From: Aeromonas fluvialis | GTDB taxonomy: Bacteria > Pseudomonadota > Gammaproteobacteria > Enterobacterales > Aeromonadaceae | Direction of reading: 5' to 3' | Assembly (NCBI RefSeq): GCF_000819885.1 | Contig: NZ_CDBO01000074.1 | Location: forward strand, 1-64,000 | Length of the DNA stretch: 64,000 nucleotides | Part shown: positions 1 through 9,483 of the stretch, one piece after another | How the letters are laid out: the number at the start of each line of letters is the position of its first letter | How positions within the stretch are numbered: position 1 is the first letter of the stretch | Made by a program: the position numbers and the translations under genes | Notes under the pieces: generated by a model | What the model was told of the DNA's origin: nothing | The model's input: only the letters and a program-made list of their open reading frames with translations | Databases searched by the model: none

Positions 1-10
1 TCATGGGTAA

Positions 11-463
11 TCAGGAAAGACAATTTCATCGTATGAGAAAAGGCTTGAAGAGTTTAACACGATAAGACAACGTGCGGTTGATGAAGCTGCTCGTGAAAAG
101 GATAGGGCAGACAAGTTTTCTGAAGAGATAGAAGTATTGAACAATAAACTAAATGCGCTTATTAATAGTGAAATGAAGGAGGCTTATGAATCCGGCAACA
201 GCCTTCATGTCACAAATACATCACGGCTAGTTCGAGTAGATGAAAAAGTTCTATATAATGGTTCGTATTGTACATCAATACTTCTGGCCACCGGTGAGCA
301 TTGGTACATGAAAACATCTATATTTGATAAGCTTGGTAGAATAACCGAGAAAGCTAAAGCACTAATAGGTAGAGAAGTCAAAATTACATCTTGGGACCCG
401 ATAAGGGAGCCAGGTAAATGGTCTAGTAAATTTTATTTTAGAAATATTTATGCCATTGACTAA
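11..463 (+). pseudogene. 3' fragment of an AT-rich gene, N-terminus missing or frameshifted
   Basis: The frame is open from base 11, just after an in-frame TAA at 8-10, to the TAG... region ending at 463, but has no ATG near its beginning; the first usable alternative start is the TTG at 137. The first ~45 codons are rich in Glu, Lys, Arg and Ala and would form a coiled coil. The last ~85 residues form a compact domain I do not recognise (it contains NGSYCTSILL and KSSIFDK-like stretches rich in aromatic residues). The sequence is clearly more AT-rich than the rest of the window. I read it as the end of a longer acquired gene whose upstream part is out of frame or outside the window; a short gene starting at the TTG is the alternative. 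Confidence 0.45.
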
Positions 464-475
464 CAGGGCCGTAGA

Positions 476-499
476 CTCGAATAGCGCAGCGTATTCGAG
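476..499. repeat. Perfect inverted repeat downstream of the AT-rich fragment
   Basis: CTCGAATA (476-483) and TATTCGAG (492-499) flank an 8-base loop GCGCAGCG. There is no T-run after it, so it is not a standard terminator. It lies 13 bases past the stop of the AT-rich fragment and could mark the edge of acquired DNA, a weak terminator or a protein site. Confidence 0.5.
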
Positions 500-607
500 C
501 ACTCATAATACAGATTGGCTAACAGCGATCAAAAAGGTGCAGGCCTGGGTTTGCTCATCACTCGGTAAACCGACGATTACACTGCGCTAATCGTGGCCAA
601 GGTAGAA

Positions 608-637
608 AAAAAGGCGACCATCTGGTCGCCTTTTTTA
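608..637. terminator. Bidirectional Rho-independent terminator
   Basis: The hairpin AGGCGACCA-TC-TGGTCGCCT has an A-run on its left and a T-run on its right, so it can stop transcription in both directions. On the minus strand it lies just past the ygiQ stop codon. Confidence 0.85.
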
Positions 638-664
638 TTTCTATCGCTTTCCAGTCAGGAACAC

Positions 665-3037
665 TTACCGCGCCGGTCTCTTGGCACTATTCCCTTTTGC
701 CGCAGGCTTGCCGCCTTGAGCGGCGGGTTTGGCCCCTGGCTTGGCAGAGCCTGCGCGGGTCGGGGTTTTACCCTTATGGGCGGGTTTTCCGGCAGGTTTA
801 CCCTTACCCGCATTCTTGCCTTCGCCCTGTGTAGCCGGTTTGCCGTTAGCCGCCCCTTTTTGCAACTGGGAACCCACCGGCTTGCCACCGGTCGGCTTGT
901 TGCCTGTGCCATTGCCACGCTGGTGACTGATGTTGCTGTGACGGGTCAGGGCCGGTTTCATCCCCTTGCCGCTGGCGGCACGCTCGTTGCGACCTTCCGG
1001 CGGCACCAGACAGCCGGGGCCATTGCCAATCAGGTGGCCCTTGCCCATGGCGAGCAGGGCTTCGCGGATCATCGGCCAGCCAGCGGGGTCGTGGTAGCGC
1101 AGCAGCGCCTTGTGCAGGCGGCGACGGCGCTCGCCCTTGGCGACAAACACATCGCCTCCGGTGCGGCTCACCTTGTTTAACGGGTTTTTCTCCGTGTAAT
1201 ACATGGTGGTGGCGTTGGCGAGCGGCGACGGGTAGAAGTTCTGCACCTGATCGAGCTTGAAGCGGTTCTCTTTGACCCAGAGCGCCAGATTGATCATGTC
1301 TTCATCCGTGGTGCCCGGGTGGGCGGAGATAAAGTAGGGGATCAGGTACTGCTGCTTGCCCGCCTCTTTGGAGTATTTGTCGAACAGCTCCTTGAACTGG
1401 TAGTAGCTGCCCATGCCCGGCTTCATCATCTTGGAGAGCGGCCCCTCCTCGGTGTGTTCTGGCGCGATCTTGAGGTAGCCACCGACGTGGTACTTGGCCA
1501 GCTCCTTGATATAGCGGGGATCTTCCACCGCGATGTCGTAACGCACGCCGGAGGCGATGAGAATCTTCTTGATCCCCTTGAGGTCGCGCGCCTTGCGATA
1601 GAGGTTGATGGTCGGGCTGTGGTCGGTATCCATGTGCGGGCAGATGGTGGGCCAGACACAGGAGGCGCGACGGCAGGTCTGCTCGGCCTTGGGGCTCTTG
1701 CAGCGCAGCTTGTACATGTTGGCGGTAGGGCCGCCGAGATCCGAGATGACGCCGGTAAAGCCCGGCACCTTGTCGCGGATATCTTCGATTTCCTTGAGGA
1801 TCGACTCTTCCGAGCGGCTCTGGATGATGCGCCCTTCGTGCTCGGTGATGGAGCAGAAAGAGCAGCCGCCAAAGCAGCCGCGCATGATGTTGACCGAGGT
1901 CTTGATCATCTCGAAGGCCGGGATCTTCTCGTTGCCATAGGCGGGGTGCGGCACCCGCTGGTAGGGCAGGCCGAATACGCCGTCCATCTCCTCGGTTTCG
2001 AGCGGGAAGGCGGGCGGATTGACCCAGACGATGCGATCGCCGTGGGCCTGCGACAGGGCGCGGGCACAGCCGGGGTTGGTCTCGTGGTGCAGAATGCGCG
2101 AGGCGTGGGCGTAGAGCACCTTGTCCTCTTTCACCCGCTCGAACGCTGGCAGCTTCACATAGGTTTTTTCCCACGGCTTGGGCTTGGCCGGCTGCACCAG
2201 CACCGGTTGGGCTTCCTGCTCAGTGTGGGCCGCAGGCGCTGCGGCAGGGGCCGCTTCAGTTGCGTCATCCGAGCATGGGGCCCCTTCCATATAGGGGTTG
2301 ATGATGGGATCGATGCGGCCAATCTGGTCGAGCTTGCTCGAATCCACCCCTTTCCAGCCCGGCAGCGGCTCCTTGCGGATCACGGCAGTGCCGCGAATAT
2401 CCTGCATGGTGTCGATGGTCTCCCCCGCTGCGATGCGGTGAGCCACTTCCACCAGCGGCCGCTCGGCGTTGCCGTAGATGAGGATATCGGCCTTGGCATC
2501 GAGCAGGATGGAGCGGCGGATGGTCTCGGACCAGTAGTCGTAGTGGGCGATGCGGCGCAGGGATGCCTCGATGCCGCCGATAACGACGGGAACCTCCTTG
2601 AAGGCCTCCTTGCAGCGCTGGGTATAGACCAGAGTCGCGCGATCCGGCCGCTTGCCGCCCACATCCCCCGGGGTGTAGGCGTCGTCGTGGCGCAGCTTCT
2701 TGTCGGAGGTGTAGCGGTTGATCATGGAGTCCATGTTGCCCGCGGTCACCCCGAAGAAGAGGTTCGGTTTACCCAGACGCATAAAGTCATCCTTCGATGA
2801 CCAGTCCGGCTGGGCGATGATGCCGACCCGAAAGCCCTGCGCTTCCAGCATCCGGCCGATGACCGCCATGCCGAAGCTCGGGTGATCCACGTAAGCATCC
2901 CCCGTCACCAGAATGACGTCGCAGCTGTCCCAACCGAGCTTGTCCATCTCTTTGCGGGACATGGGCAGGAAGGGCGCCGTGCCGTAGCACTCGGCCCAAT
3001 AGCGGGGATAGGAGAAAAGGTTGGGTACCGGCTGCAT
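665..3037 (-). CDS. ygiQ: YgiQ family radical SAM protein (UPF0313)
   Basis: The protein has about 790 residues and follows E. coli YgiQ closely along its length. The order is an N-terminal B12-binding-like/UPF0313 domain ([13 protein letters not shown]), then a radical SAM core whose cluster motif C-x3-C-x2-C (CFGGCSFC) lies near residue 388. The C-terminal ~100 residues are a low-complexity Lys/Ala/Gly/Pro tail, longer than in E. coli. An insert of Ala and Glu near residues 260-290 precedes the conserved PKPWEKTYV. The ATG at 3037 is preferred over a GTG at 3046 because CCAGG lies 8 bases before it and E. coli YgiQ begins at a similar point. It is monocistronic. The biochemical role of the family is not established. 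Confidence 0.93.
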   Translation of the reverse strand: MQPVPNLFSYPRYWAECYGTAPFLPMSRKEMDKLGWDSCDVILVTGDAYVDHPSFGMAVIGRMLEAQGFRVGIIAQPDWSSKDDFMRLGKPNLFFGVTAGNMDSMINRYTSDKKLRHDDAYTPGDVGGKRPDRATLVYTQRCKEAFKEVPVVIGGIEASLRRIAHYDYWSETIRRSILLDAKADILIYGNAERPLVEVAHRIAAGETIDTMQDIRGTAVIRKEPLPGWKGVDSSKLDQIGRIDPIINPYMEGAPCSDDATEAAPAAAPAAHTEQEAQPVLVQPAKPKPWEKTYVKLPAFERVKEDKVLYAHASRILHHETNPGCARALSQAHGDRIVWVNPPAFPLETEEMDGVFGLPYQRVPHPAYGNEKIPAFEMIKTSVNIMRGCFGGCSFCSITEHEGRIIQSRSEESILKEIEDIRDKVPGFTGVISDLGGPTANMYKLRCKSPKAEQTCRRASCVWPTICPHMDTDHSPTINLYRKARDLKGIKKILIASGVRYDIAVEDPRYIKELAKYHVGGYLKIAPEHTEEGPLSKMMKPGMGSYYQFKELFDKYSKEAGKQQYLIPYFISAHPGTTDEDMINLALWVKENRFKLDQVQNFYPSPLANATTMYYTEKNPLNKVSRTGGDVFVAKGERRRRLHKALLRYHDPAGWPMIREALLAMGKGHLIGNGPGCLVPPEGRNERAASGKGMKPALTRHSNISHQRGNGTGNKPTGGKPVGSQLQKGAANGKPATQGEGKNAGKGKPAGKPAHKGKTPTRAGSAKPGAKPAAQGGKPAAKGNSAKRPAR

Positions 3038-3189
3038 GTTGAACACCTGGAAAAATTCGGGTCGCGCATTATACCGGTTGCGGCCAAGGGGAGCGATGGC
3101 TTTTTGTCCTCAGCATTCGCGCGGGAAAAGGCCCTTTGCCATCCAACGCCACCCTCACCACGCCATCCTCACCACGCCACCAACAAGGA

Positions 3190-3212
3190 CGCCCGCTGGA
3201 CGAATGCGGGCG
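3190..3212. repeat. GC-rich hairpin between ygiQ and the SYLF gene
   Basis: CGCCCGC and GCGGGCG pair around a 9-base loop. It is followed by GCGCTTTGA, only a weak T-run. The 240-base gap between the two minus-strand genes also holds a short direct repeat of CTCACCACGCCA near 3140-3175. Nothing else is clear there. Confidence 0.4.
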
Positions 3213-3287
3213 CGCTTTGACTGCAACGATAGCAGACAAGGATTCACAGTGAGCAGGGCAAAAACCGGCGGCTCACCGCCTGAATGA

Positions 3288-4064
3288 TTATTGACTCAAA
3301 TCCTTGTCGATCCAGTATTTGGAGCCGGAGATGTTGGCATCAAGCAGCAATCCCTTCTCGCCGATCTGGTAGATGGCCATGCCGCCGTTGTACTTGCCGC
3401 TGAGCTCTGCGCTCTTCTTGCCCGCCACCACCCCCACTTCGGAGGTGGCTTCCCAGCCCTGACTGACAAAGCTGTCGAAGCGGGCCTGGTCTTCAAACAG
3501 GATCACCTGCTGATAGAACTTGCCGCCGATACCGGCTGCCAGCCCCGCACCAAACATCTTCATATAGGTGTGCTGGCCACTGTTACGATTGATGGCCACC
3601 CCCGCGCCCTGATTGGTATGCAGCATCAGGGAGAACTTGCGCGAATCGAACACTGCATAGCCATACGCCTTGTCAAACAACAGCTTGGCTGAAGGTTGTT
3701 CATTGAACAGTCGCACCAGTGCCGTGTCGGCCATGGTGTTGAGGGCGAGTCTGGCCTCCTCCGGCGTTGTGGGTTCGAGCATCTCGTCGAGCTTTTCGTC
3801 GGCCACCTTCAGCCACGCCTTGCCGGTGGCGATACTCTTGTCGGTCCAGACCCCGGCGGTGTTGAACGCCTCTTCACCCCATGCAGAGATGGAGGCCCAG
3901 CTCTTTTTGGAGAAATCGCTGACGTCCTGCCATACCTCCTTGCTGGTCTCACTCACGGCGGTGCCAAGATCGGCGGCGGCGGCCTTAAGCTTCTCCCAGT
4001 CTGCATGGCTGGGTGACACCACCAGCAACAGTGACAGGGCCAACAACCCGTTGCGCTTGTTCAT
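3288..4064 (-). CDS. Secreted SYLF/Ysc84-domain lipid-binding protein
   Basis: The protein has 258 residues. Residues 1-21 form a signal peptide (MNKRNGLLALSLLLVVSPSHA). Residues ~25-110 are a charged helical section rich in Trp, Lys and Glu. The C-terminal half matches the Ysc84/SYLF fold: a KAYGYAVF stretch followed by Gly-rich strands (GAGLAAGIGGKFYQQ) and the ending SGSKYWIDKDLS. In other organisms this family binds phosphoinositides or membranes; its role in bacteria is unclear. An exported, envelope-associated protein is the safe call. The start follows a GGGAGTG sequence and gives a complete signal peptide. Confidence 0.82.
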   Translation of the reverse strand: MNKRNGLLALSLLLVVSPSHADWEKLKAAAADLGTAVSETSKEVWQDVSDFSKKSWASISAWGEEAFNTAGVWTDKSIATGKAWLKVADEKLDEMLEPTTPEEARLALNTMADTALVRLFNEQPSAKLLFDKAYGYAVFDSRKFSLMLHTNQGAGVAINRNSGQHTYMKMFGAGLAAGIGGKFYQQVILFEDQARFDSFVSQGWEATSEVGVVAGKKSAELSGKYNGGMAIYQIGEKGLLLDANISGSKYWIDKDLSQ

Positions 4065-4220
4065 TTTTTCACTCCCGTATTATCGAGTCTCAGGGGTTGC
4101 CCGGTGCGCTCCCCCACCACTGACAACCCAGTGAACACCACTCCCGCATTCTCGGAAGGGGAAGCCAGTTAAGTAACCATTGAGTCCTTTTCTCCCAATA
4201 GCCCGACAACGGTTAACAAA

Positions 4221-4249
4221 AAGGCTGCTCATCAAAGAGGAGCAGCCTT
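4221..4249 (-). terminator. Rho-independent terminator of pykA
   Basis: AAGGCTGCTC (4221-4230) pairs with GAGCAGCCTT (4240-4249). Read on the minus strand the stem is followed by TTTTTGTTAA, 28 bases after the pykA stop. Confidence 0.85.
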
Positions 4250-4276
4250 AGTTGAACACCGTAAAACCGGACGGGC

Positions 4277-5716
4277 TTATTCGACCATCATCACCTTGCA
4301 GGTGTTGGTACTGCCGACGGTTTCCATCTTGTCACCGTGGGTCAGCAGCACCATGTCACCGCTTTGCAGCAATCCCTTCTCCTTGAGCACGGCCAGGGCA
4401 TCACGACACACTTCATAGACAGGCTTGGTCTCATCGCCATCAAACAGCACCGGGGTGACACCGCGGTAGAGGTTGGTCCAAGCCAGGGTCTTGTTGTGGG
4501 GAGACATGGCGAAGATCGGCAGGCCAGAGCTGATACGGGACATCAGCAGCGGGGTAGTGCCAGACTCGGTCAGCGCCACGATTGCCTTGACCCCTTCCAG
4601 ATGGTTGGCCGCATACATGGTCGACATGGCGACGGCCTCTTCTACCGAGGTGAAGGTATAGTTCATGCGGTGGTTGGAGACGTTCAGGCTCGGGTGCTTC
4701 TCGGCACCGACACAGACGCTCGCCATGGAGGTCACGGTCTCGATAGGGAACTGACCAGCAGCGGTTTCGGCAGAGAGCATCACTGCGTCGGTGCCATCCA
4801 GCACGGCGTTGGCCACGTCCATCACTTCGGCACGGGTCGGCAGCGGCGCGTTGATCATCGACTCCATCATCTGGGTGGCGGTGATGACCACCCGATTCAG
4901 GCGACGGGAGTGGCGGATCAGTTTCTTCTGCACGCCAACCAGCTCGGGATCGCCGATCTCGACACCCAGATCGCCACGGGCGACCATGACGGCGTCGGAG
5001 CCGAGGATGATATCCTCCATCGCCTCATCAGTCGCGACGGTTTCGGCACGCTCGACCTTGGCCACAATTTTGGCATTGGAGCCAGCTTCACGGGCCAGTT
5101 CGCGGGCGTAGCGCAGGTCATCACCACTGCGCGGGAAGGAGACGGCCAGATAATCCACATTCATCAGCGCGGCCGTCTTGATATCTTCCTTGTCTTTGTC
5201 GGTAAGGGCTGGCGCGGAGAGACCGCCCCCTTTCTTGTTGATACCCTTGTTGTTGGAGAGCGGGCCCGCCACGGTCACAGTAGTGTGAATGCGAGTGCCT
5301 GCCACGCTCTCGACTTTCAGCTGTACACGGCCATCGTCCAGCAACAGGATATCGCCCGGCACCACATCGTTTGGCAGGCTCTTGTAGTCGATACCGACCT
5401 GCTCCTGACACCCCTCCCCCTTGCCAAGCGCGGCATCCAGCACAAACTTGTCACCGATGGCCAGATAGATCTTGCCATCCTTGAAAGTGGAAACACGGAT
5501 TTTCGGGCCTTGCAGATCACCCATGATGGCGACGTGACGACCGAGCTTGGCAGCAATGTCACGCACCTGATTGGCGCGCAGGATATGGTCTTCAGCAGTG
5601 CCGTGAGAGAAGTTCATCCGCACCATGTCGGCCCCGGCGCGGATGATCCCTTCGAGGATCCCTTCACGGTCGGTAGCTGGACCAAGTGTGGTGACAATTT
5701 TTGTACGTCTAGGCAT
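4277..5716 (-). CDS. pykA: Pyruvate kinase II (PykA type)
   Basis: The enzyme converts phosphoenolpyruvate and ADP to pyruvate and ATP in the last step of glycolysis. The 479-residue protein matches E. coli PykA, the AMP/sugar-phosphate-activated isozyme, nearly end to end. Visible motifs are [14 protein letters not shown] at the start, MNFSHG, the K-binding/active-site region VAKVERAE, the signature [12 protein letters not shown] and [10 protein letters not shown], and the C-terminal [12 protein letters not shown]. The start is the ATG at 5716 because GGAG lies 8 bases before it; an upstream in-frame TTG at 5728 has no ribosome site. A HexR-type palindrome lies about 95 bases upstream, and hexR is the next gene on the same strand. 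Confidence 0.97.
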   Translation of the reverse strand: MPRRTKIVTTLGPATDREGILEGIIRAGADMVRMNFSHGTAEDHILRANQVRDIAAKLGRHVAIMGDLQGPKIRVSTFKDGKIYLAIGDKFVLDAALGKGEGCQEQVGIDYKSLPNDVVPGDILLLDDGRVQLKVESVAGTRIHTTVTVAGPLSNNKGINKKGGGLSAPALTDKDKEDIKTAALMNVDYLAVSFPRSGDDLRYARELAREAGSNAKIVAKVERAETVATDEAMEDIILGSDAVMVARGDLGVEIGDPELVGVQKKLIRHSRRLNRVVITATQMMESMINAPLPTRAEVMDVANAVLDGTDAVMLSAETAAGQFPIETVTSMASVCVGAEKHPSLNVSNHRMNYTFTSVEEAVAMSTMYAANHLEGVKAIVALTESGTTPLLMSRISSGLPIFAMSPHNKTLAWTNLYRGVTPVLFDGDETKPVYEVCRDALAVLKEKGLLQSGDMVLLTHGDKMETVGSTNTCKVMMVE

Positions 5717-5810
5717 GAAAGACTCCAATATGAAGTTGATATGACTTGAGATTCTGCCCCATCAAGCCCATGGCTCGATGCACCCGCTTGCAAACCATCT
5801 GGGTGGTTTT

Positions 5811-5825
5811 TGTTATTAAATTACA
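5811..5825. promoter_or_regulatory. Probable HexR operator upstream of pykA
   Basis: TGTTATTAAATTACA differs at one base from the published gammaproteobacterial HexR consensus TGTAATTAAATTACA. It lies between hexR and pykA, where HexR sites are expected in this group. HexR released by KDPG would adjust glycolytic flux. Confidence 0.7.
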
Positions 5826-5890
5826 ATACTACACCAAGACTACACCAAGGAGGGTGGCATAGACAGCCGGTGGCCAACGCCCCCGACGAT

Positions 5891-6745
5891 TCAGGAAGAG
5901 TGTGGTGTGTCAAAGCGGGATTCGCGCAATCCCTCTTTTACTTTTTTCAGATTTTCGCGAAATTTCATCCCCCGGCGCAGGGTAAAGCCGGTCGCCAGCA
6001 CATCCACCAGCACCAGTTGCGCGATGCGGGAGGCCATCGGCATATAGACATCGGTATCTTCCGGCACATCCATGGAGAGCACCAGATTGCACTCGCGCGC
6101 CAGCGGCGAATCCTTGGCAGTCATGCCGATGACGGTCGCGTCGTTTTCGCGGGCCAGCGCGGCGATCTCGACCAGCGCTTTGGTGCGGCCGGTATGAGAG
6201 ATCAGTACCACCACATCCCCTTCGCTGCTGTTGATGCAGCTCATGCGCATCATGACGATATCGTCAAAACTCACCACCGGGATGTTGAAGCGGAAGAACT
6301 TGTTCTGGGCATCGCGGGCAACGGCAGAAGAGGCACCAAGACCAAAGAAGCTGATCTTCTTGGACTGGGTCAGTATATCGACGCAACGATTGATGGCGGA
6401 GATATCCAGGCTGTTCTTGGCCGCATCCAAACAGGCCATGGTGGATTCGAAGATCTTGGCGGTATAGGTATCCGGGCCGTCTTCCGCTTCCACATGACGA
6501 TTTACGTAAGGGGTGCCGTTGGCCAGGCTTTGGGCCAGGTGGAGTTTGAAATCGGGAAAGCCCTTGGTATCGAGACGGCGGCAAAAACGATTGACGGTCG
6601 GTTCACTGACATCGGCCATCTTGGCAAGGGCGGCGATGCTGGAGTGGATAGCGGTCTGGGGAGACGCCAGGATCACCTCGGCAACCTTGCGTTCTGATTT
6701 ACTGAAACTTTCCAAGTTGTTCGTAATTTTATCAAGGGTATTCAT
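5891..6745 (-). CDS. hexR: HexR, RpiR-family regulator of central carbon metabolism
   Basis: The protein has 284 residues. An N-terminal helix-turn-helix of the RpiR type (residues ~1-80, with SKSERKVAEVIL and SEPTVNRFCRRL) is followed by a SIS sugar-phosphate-binding domain (ISFFGLGASSAVARDAQNKF, SHTGRTKALVE). HexR binds 2-keto-3-deoxy-6-phosphogluconate and controls glycolytic and Entner-Doudoroff genes. The ATG at 6745 (MNTLDKI) is chosen over a GTG at 6754 because it matches the family start. It lies upstream of pykA on the same strand and is divergent from glk. A half-matching HexR-like sequence (TGTAATTTAGCTTCA, 6765-6779) overlaps its own upstream region. Confidence 0.93.
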   Translation of the reverse strand: MNTLDKITNNLESFSKSERKVAEVILASPQTAIHSSIAALAKMADVSEPTVNRFCRRLDTKGFPDFKLHLAQSLANGTPYVNRHVEAEDGPDTYTAKIFESTMACLDAAKNSLDISAINRCVDILTQSKKISFFGLGASSAVARDAQNKFFRFNIPVVSFDDIVMMRMSCINSSEGDVVVLISHTGRTKALVEIAALARENDATVIGMTAKDSPLARECNLVLSMDVPEDTDVYMPMASRIAQLVLVDVLATGFTLRRGMKFRENLKKVKEGLRESRFDTPHSS

Positions 6746-7095
6746 CACCACCACCAGACATTTTTGTAATTTAGCTTCAGTGTCTTTGCACTAAATCTAC
6801 GGCTAAGCAGGTTTCCAATCAAGCTAAGGACTATACAAGACAAACGGTTATCGCAACTAACGCCTGCCATACAAAGTATGACTGATCTCTAATTATTTCG
6901 TAATTTTCGTTACAAAACGTCACTCTGCCGCGAAAACGCTTACAAATGTTGCAAAGCAACAACACTGTGAGCAGGCGCACGTTTGTATCGATCCGGTGAG
7001 TGAGTGTGAACGAGCTCGGATAGAATGGGCCGTCATCATTAAACAATAATCTCGGGACACCACAGTCGTCCCCATCCTATAACGAAGGAGTAGTT
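6746..7095. other. hexR-glk divergent intergenic region
   Basis: This 350-base region has no gene. It holds a HexR-like half site (6765-6779), a perfect palindrome TGTTGCAAAGCAACA (6947-6961), a possible glk -10 box TAGAAT (7021-7026) without a clear -35 box, and the glk ribosome site GAAGGAG. Confidence 0.5.
6947..6961. repeat. Perfect palindrome in the glk leader (candidate operator)
   Basis: TGTTGC and GCAACA are separated by AAA. It lies ~60 bases upstream of the possible glk -10 box. I do not recognise the regulator; an operator is inferred only from symmetry and place. Confidence 0.35.
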
Positions 7096-8064
7096 ATGCA
7101 GCATCCCCATGCACTGGTCGGCGATGTCGGCGGCACCAATGCGCGGCTGGCCCTGTGTGAGCTGGCCACCGGTACTATCTCTCAGGCAAAGACTTACTCA
7201 GGTCTGGCCCATCCCAGCCTTGAAGACGTGGTTCGCCTTTATCTGGAGGAACACAAGGTCGAGGTAGCTGAAGCCTGCATCGCCATCGCCTGCCCCATCA
7301 ATGGCGACTGGGTCGCCATGACCAACCACAGCTGGGAGTTCTCCATCAGCGAGATGCAGAGCAATCTCGGGCTGGCACGCCTGCAAGTGATCAACGACTT
7401 TACCGCGGTTTCGATGGCTGTGCCTGTGCTGGCAGAAACAGATCGTATCCAGCTGGGCGGCGCCGCGCCGGTGGCTGGCAAACCCATCGCCATCTATGGC
7501 GCGGGCACCGGTCTTGGGGTCGCTCATCTGGTCAAGGCAGGCGACCAGTGGTTGAGCCTGCCGGGCGAAGGGGGACATGTGGATTTTGCCGCCAACACCG
7601 AAGAGGAAGATGCAGTGCTGCAGGTGATGCGTGGCGAATTGGGCCATGTCTCGGCCGAGCGCTTCCTCTCTGGCCCGGGTCTGGTCAATCTCTATCGCGG
7701 TCTGGTGAAATCCGATGGCCGTGAGCCAAATCCATTTGAACCCAAAGACATCACCGAACGGGCACTGGCGGGCGACTGCCTCGATTGCCGCCGCACTCTG
7801 AGCCTCTTCTGCGTGCTGATGGGCCGCTTTGCCGGCAACCTGGCGCTCAATATGGGCACTTTCGGCGGCGTCTATATCGCAGGGGGCATAGTGCCGCGCT
7901 TCCAGGAGTTCTTTACCGGTTCCGGTTTCCGGGTCGCCTTTGAAGACAAGGGGCGCTTCAAGTCCTACCTCAAGGAGATCCCGGTCTTCCTGATCACCCA
8001 TGAGGGGCCGGGTCTGCTCGGCGCAGGCGCTTATTTGCGCCAGTCGATGGGGATCAGCATCTGA
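7096..8064 (+). CDS. glk: Glucokinase
   Basis: The enzyme phosphorylates glucose to glucose-6-phosphate with ATP in the cytosol. The 322-residue protein tracks E. coli Glk throughout. The N-terminal phosphate-binding motif [13 protein letters not shown] is at residues ~8-20, followed by [23 protein letters not shown], the glucose-contact [10 protein letters not shown] and the C-terminal [14 protein letters not shown]. Four cysteines lie around [12 protein letters not shown] as in E. coli. The ATG follows GAAGGAG by seven bases. It is divergent from hexR and ends at a strong terminator, so it is transcribed alone. Confidence 0.97.
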   Translation: MQHPHALVGDVGGTNARLALCELATGTISQAKTYSGLAHPSLEDVVRLYLEEHKVEVAEACIAIACPINGDWVAMTNHSWEFSISEMQSNLGLARLQVINDFTAVSMAVPVLAETDRIQLGGAAPVAGKPIAIYGAGTGLGVAHLVKAGDQWLSLPGEGGHVDFAANTEEEDAVLQVMRGELGHVSAERFLSGPGLVNLYRGLVKSDGREPNPFEPKDITERALAGDCLDCRRTLSLFCVLMGRFAGNLALNMGTFGGVYIAGGIVPRFQEFFTGSGFRVAFEDKGRFKSYLKEIPVFLITHEGPGLLGAGAYLRQSMGISI

Positions 8065-8227
8065 TTGGAGAGGGGCAAGAGGCGGGATCATCCATGGTTC
8101 AGCCTCGATTCAGTGTGACTGGTATACAGTAACTGCACGTAACCAAGAGAGTTGTTCTTCACAAGGAGTGTAAAGCGACTCTCATCCGCTGGATACGTTT
8201 GTCACCTGACAAGCCTGAACTGTTTCA

Positions 8228-8253
8228 ACCGGCCCTTTGGCCGGTTTTTTTTA
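8228..8253 (+). terminator. Rho-independent terminator after glk
   Basis: AACCGGCC-CTTT-GGCCGGTT is followed by a run of eight Ts. It lies 160 bases past the glk stop; the space between contains no gene. Confidence 0.85.
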
Positions 8254-8269
8254 TGTCTGACAGGCGGGA

Positions 8270-8770
8270 TTACTGGGCCAGCGCCTTCAACTGCGCCTTG
8301 TCGGGCGGATTGTTCCAGTCGATAGGGCCATGGGTAAAGCGGTACTGCAACCGTGGCAGGCTGGTCTCCAGCCACTCTTCCCTAAAGTCGGCATAACCCT
8401 GATCCCAGTCCGGATCATTGGCCCAACCGGTCTGCAGAAAATAGAGCCGGGTACCTTGCCCCTCAGGCACAAAACGCAGACAAACCTGAGTCTTTTGCTG
8501 GCGAATATGGGGCAGGCTGGGCGGAAAATTCCAGCTAAAACTGAGCAGGTCATAGGGCATGACGGCCATGACCCGGCACCCTTCACTCCCCCGTTCCCCC
8601 AGCGGAGCATCAGGCCTGAAGTAGATCTCGAAAGGGCCATTCGGTTCGGCCACCATCAAGCACTCGGGAGCCAGAAAACTGCGCAGACCACTCTCGGTTG
8701 TCCAGGCGTGCCACACCTCATCGATGTGGGCCGGAACAAAAATATTGCCTTCAATCTGTTTATTGTCCAT
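8270..8770 (-). CDS. SRPBCC (AHSA1-like/START) domain protein
   Basis: The 166-residue cytosolic protein has the pattern of the Aha1-C/SRPBCC helix-grip fold: FVPAHIDEVWHAWTTESGL at the start, the central strand GPFEIYF, and the C-terminal helix FREEWLETSLPRLQYRF. Members bind small hydrophobic ligands, but no ligand can be inferred. There is an AGGA ribosome site ahead of the ATG. The gene stands alone between two divergent or convergent neighbours. Confidence 0.8.
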   Translation of the reverse strand: MDNKQIEGNIFVPAHIDEVWHAWTTESGLRSFLAPECLMVAEPNGPFEIYFRPDAPLGERGSEGCRVMAVMPYDLLSFSWNFPPSLPHIRQQKTQVCLRFVPEGQGTRLYFLQTGWANDPDWDQGYADFREEWLETSLPRLQYRFTHGPIDWNNPPDKAQLKALAQ

Positions 8771-8920
8771 AAATCAACAATCCTCACGCCATCCATACAG
8801 AAGGATTCGGCAGTATAGCCCCATGATAAATACAATGAACAGCCCTTAATCACACACTTATCATTTGCCTTGCAAGGCAGGATATCGCCACCTCACAACC
8901 AGGTTAACAGGAAGTTCATC

Positions 8921-9364
8921 ATGATCCGACTCATGGCACCAGAAGACAAAGACCCTCTTGCCAGGCTGTTTCTCAAGAGCCGTCGGGACACCTTTCACTG
9001 GGTCGATCCAGCCAGCTTCAGCGTCGACGATTTTGCAACCCAGACCCAAGGAGAGACCATCTGGGTGGCAGAGCGAGGGGGATATCTGTGTGGCTTCATC
9101 GCCATCTGGCAACCCGATGACTTTGTGCATCATCTCTATGTCACCGCCGACTGGCACGGTCAGGGGATTGGGAGAGCCCTGCTCGAACAGGGCCTGGCCA
9201 ACGCACAGTGCCAACCCACCCTCAAGGTGGCGACCCGCAATACCTCGGCCGTGGCCTTTTACCATCGCCTGGGCTGGCAGACTACCGAAGAGACCGGTCA
9301 CTGCGAGATTACCGGCCCCTGGTGCAAGCTGAGTGCCCCTTGGCCAGGCGACGCCCGGCCCTGA
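8921..9364 (+). CDS. GNAT family N-acetyltransferase
   Basis: The 147-residue protein has the GNAT order: N-terminal strand/helix (MIRLMAPEDKDPLARLFLKS), the strand LYVTADWHGQGIGRALLEQG with the acetyl-CoA-binding loop (Q/RxxGxG/A form: HGQGIGRA), and the final NTSAVAFYHRLGW motif. The substrate is unknown. The ATG at 8921 is chosen because AGGAAG lies just ahead of it; the frame is open further upstream without a ribosome site. Confidence 0.88.
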   Translation: MIRLMAPEDKDPLARLFLKSRRDTFHWVDPASFSVDDFATQTQGETIWVAERGGYLCGFIAIWQPDDFVHHLYVTADWHGQGIGRALLEQGLANAQCQPTLKVATRNTSAVAFYHRLGWQTTEETGHCEITGPWCKLSAPWPGDARP

Positions 9365-9437
9365 CTTCCCCCGGCGCCTCCTTATCATTCATCTGTTATG
9401 GCGCTCCTGTTTACTCCCACGGAACGCATCAATAAAG

Positions 9438-9459
9438 AAGGCCACCCTGAGGTGGCCTT
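9438..9459. terminator. Convergent terminator between the GNAT gene and uraA
   Basis: AAGGCCACC-CTGA-GGTGGCCTT pairs perfectly, with Ts on the right and a mixed A/T run on the left, so it can serve both converging genes. Confidence 0.75.
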
Positions 9460-9483
9460 TGATTCGAACAATTACCTTGTCCC

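Noticed and set aside
1319-2800. Long open frame opposite ygiQ
   Set aside because: Shadow frame; composition is Leu/His/Gly-rich without domains, and ygiQ is certain on the minus strand.
6899-6916. CGTAATTTTCGTTACA considered as a second HexR box
   Set aside because: The two half sites are one base too far apart for the consensus.
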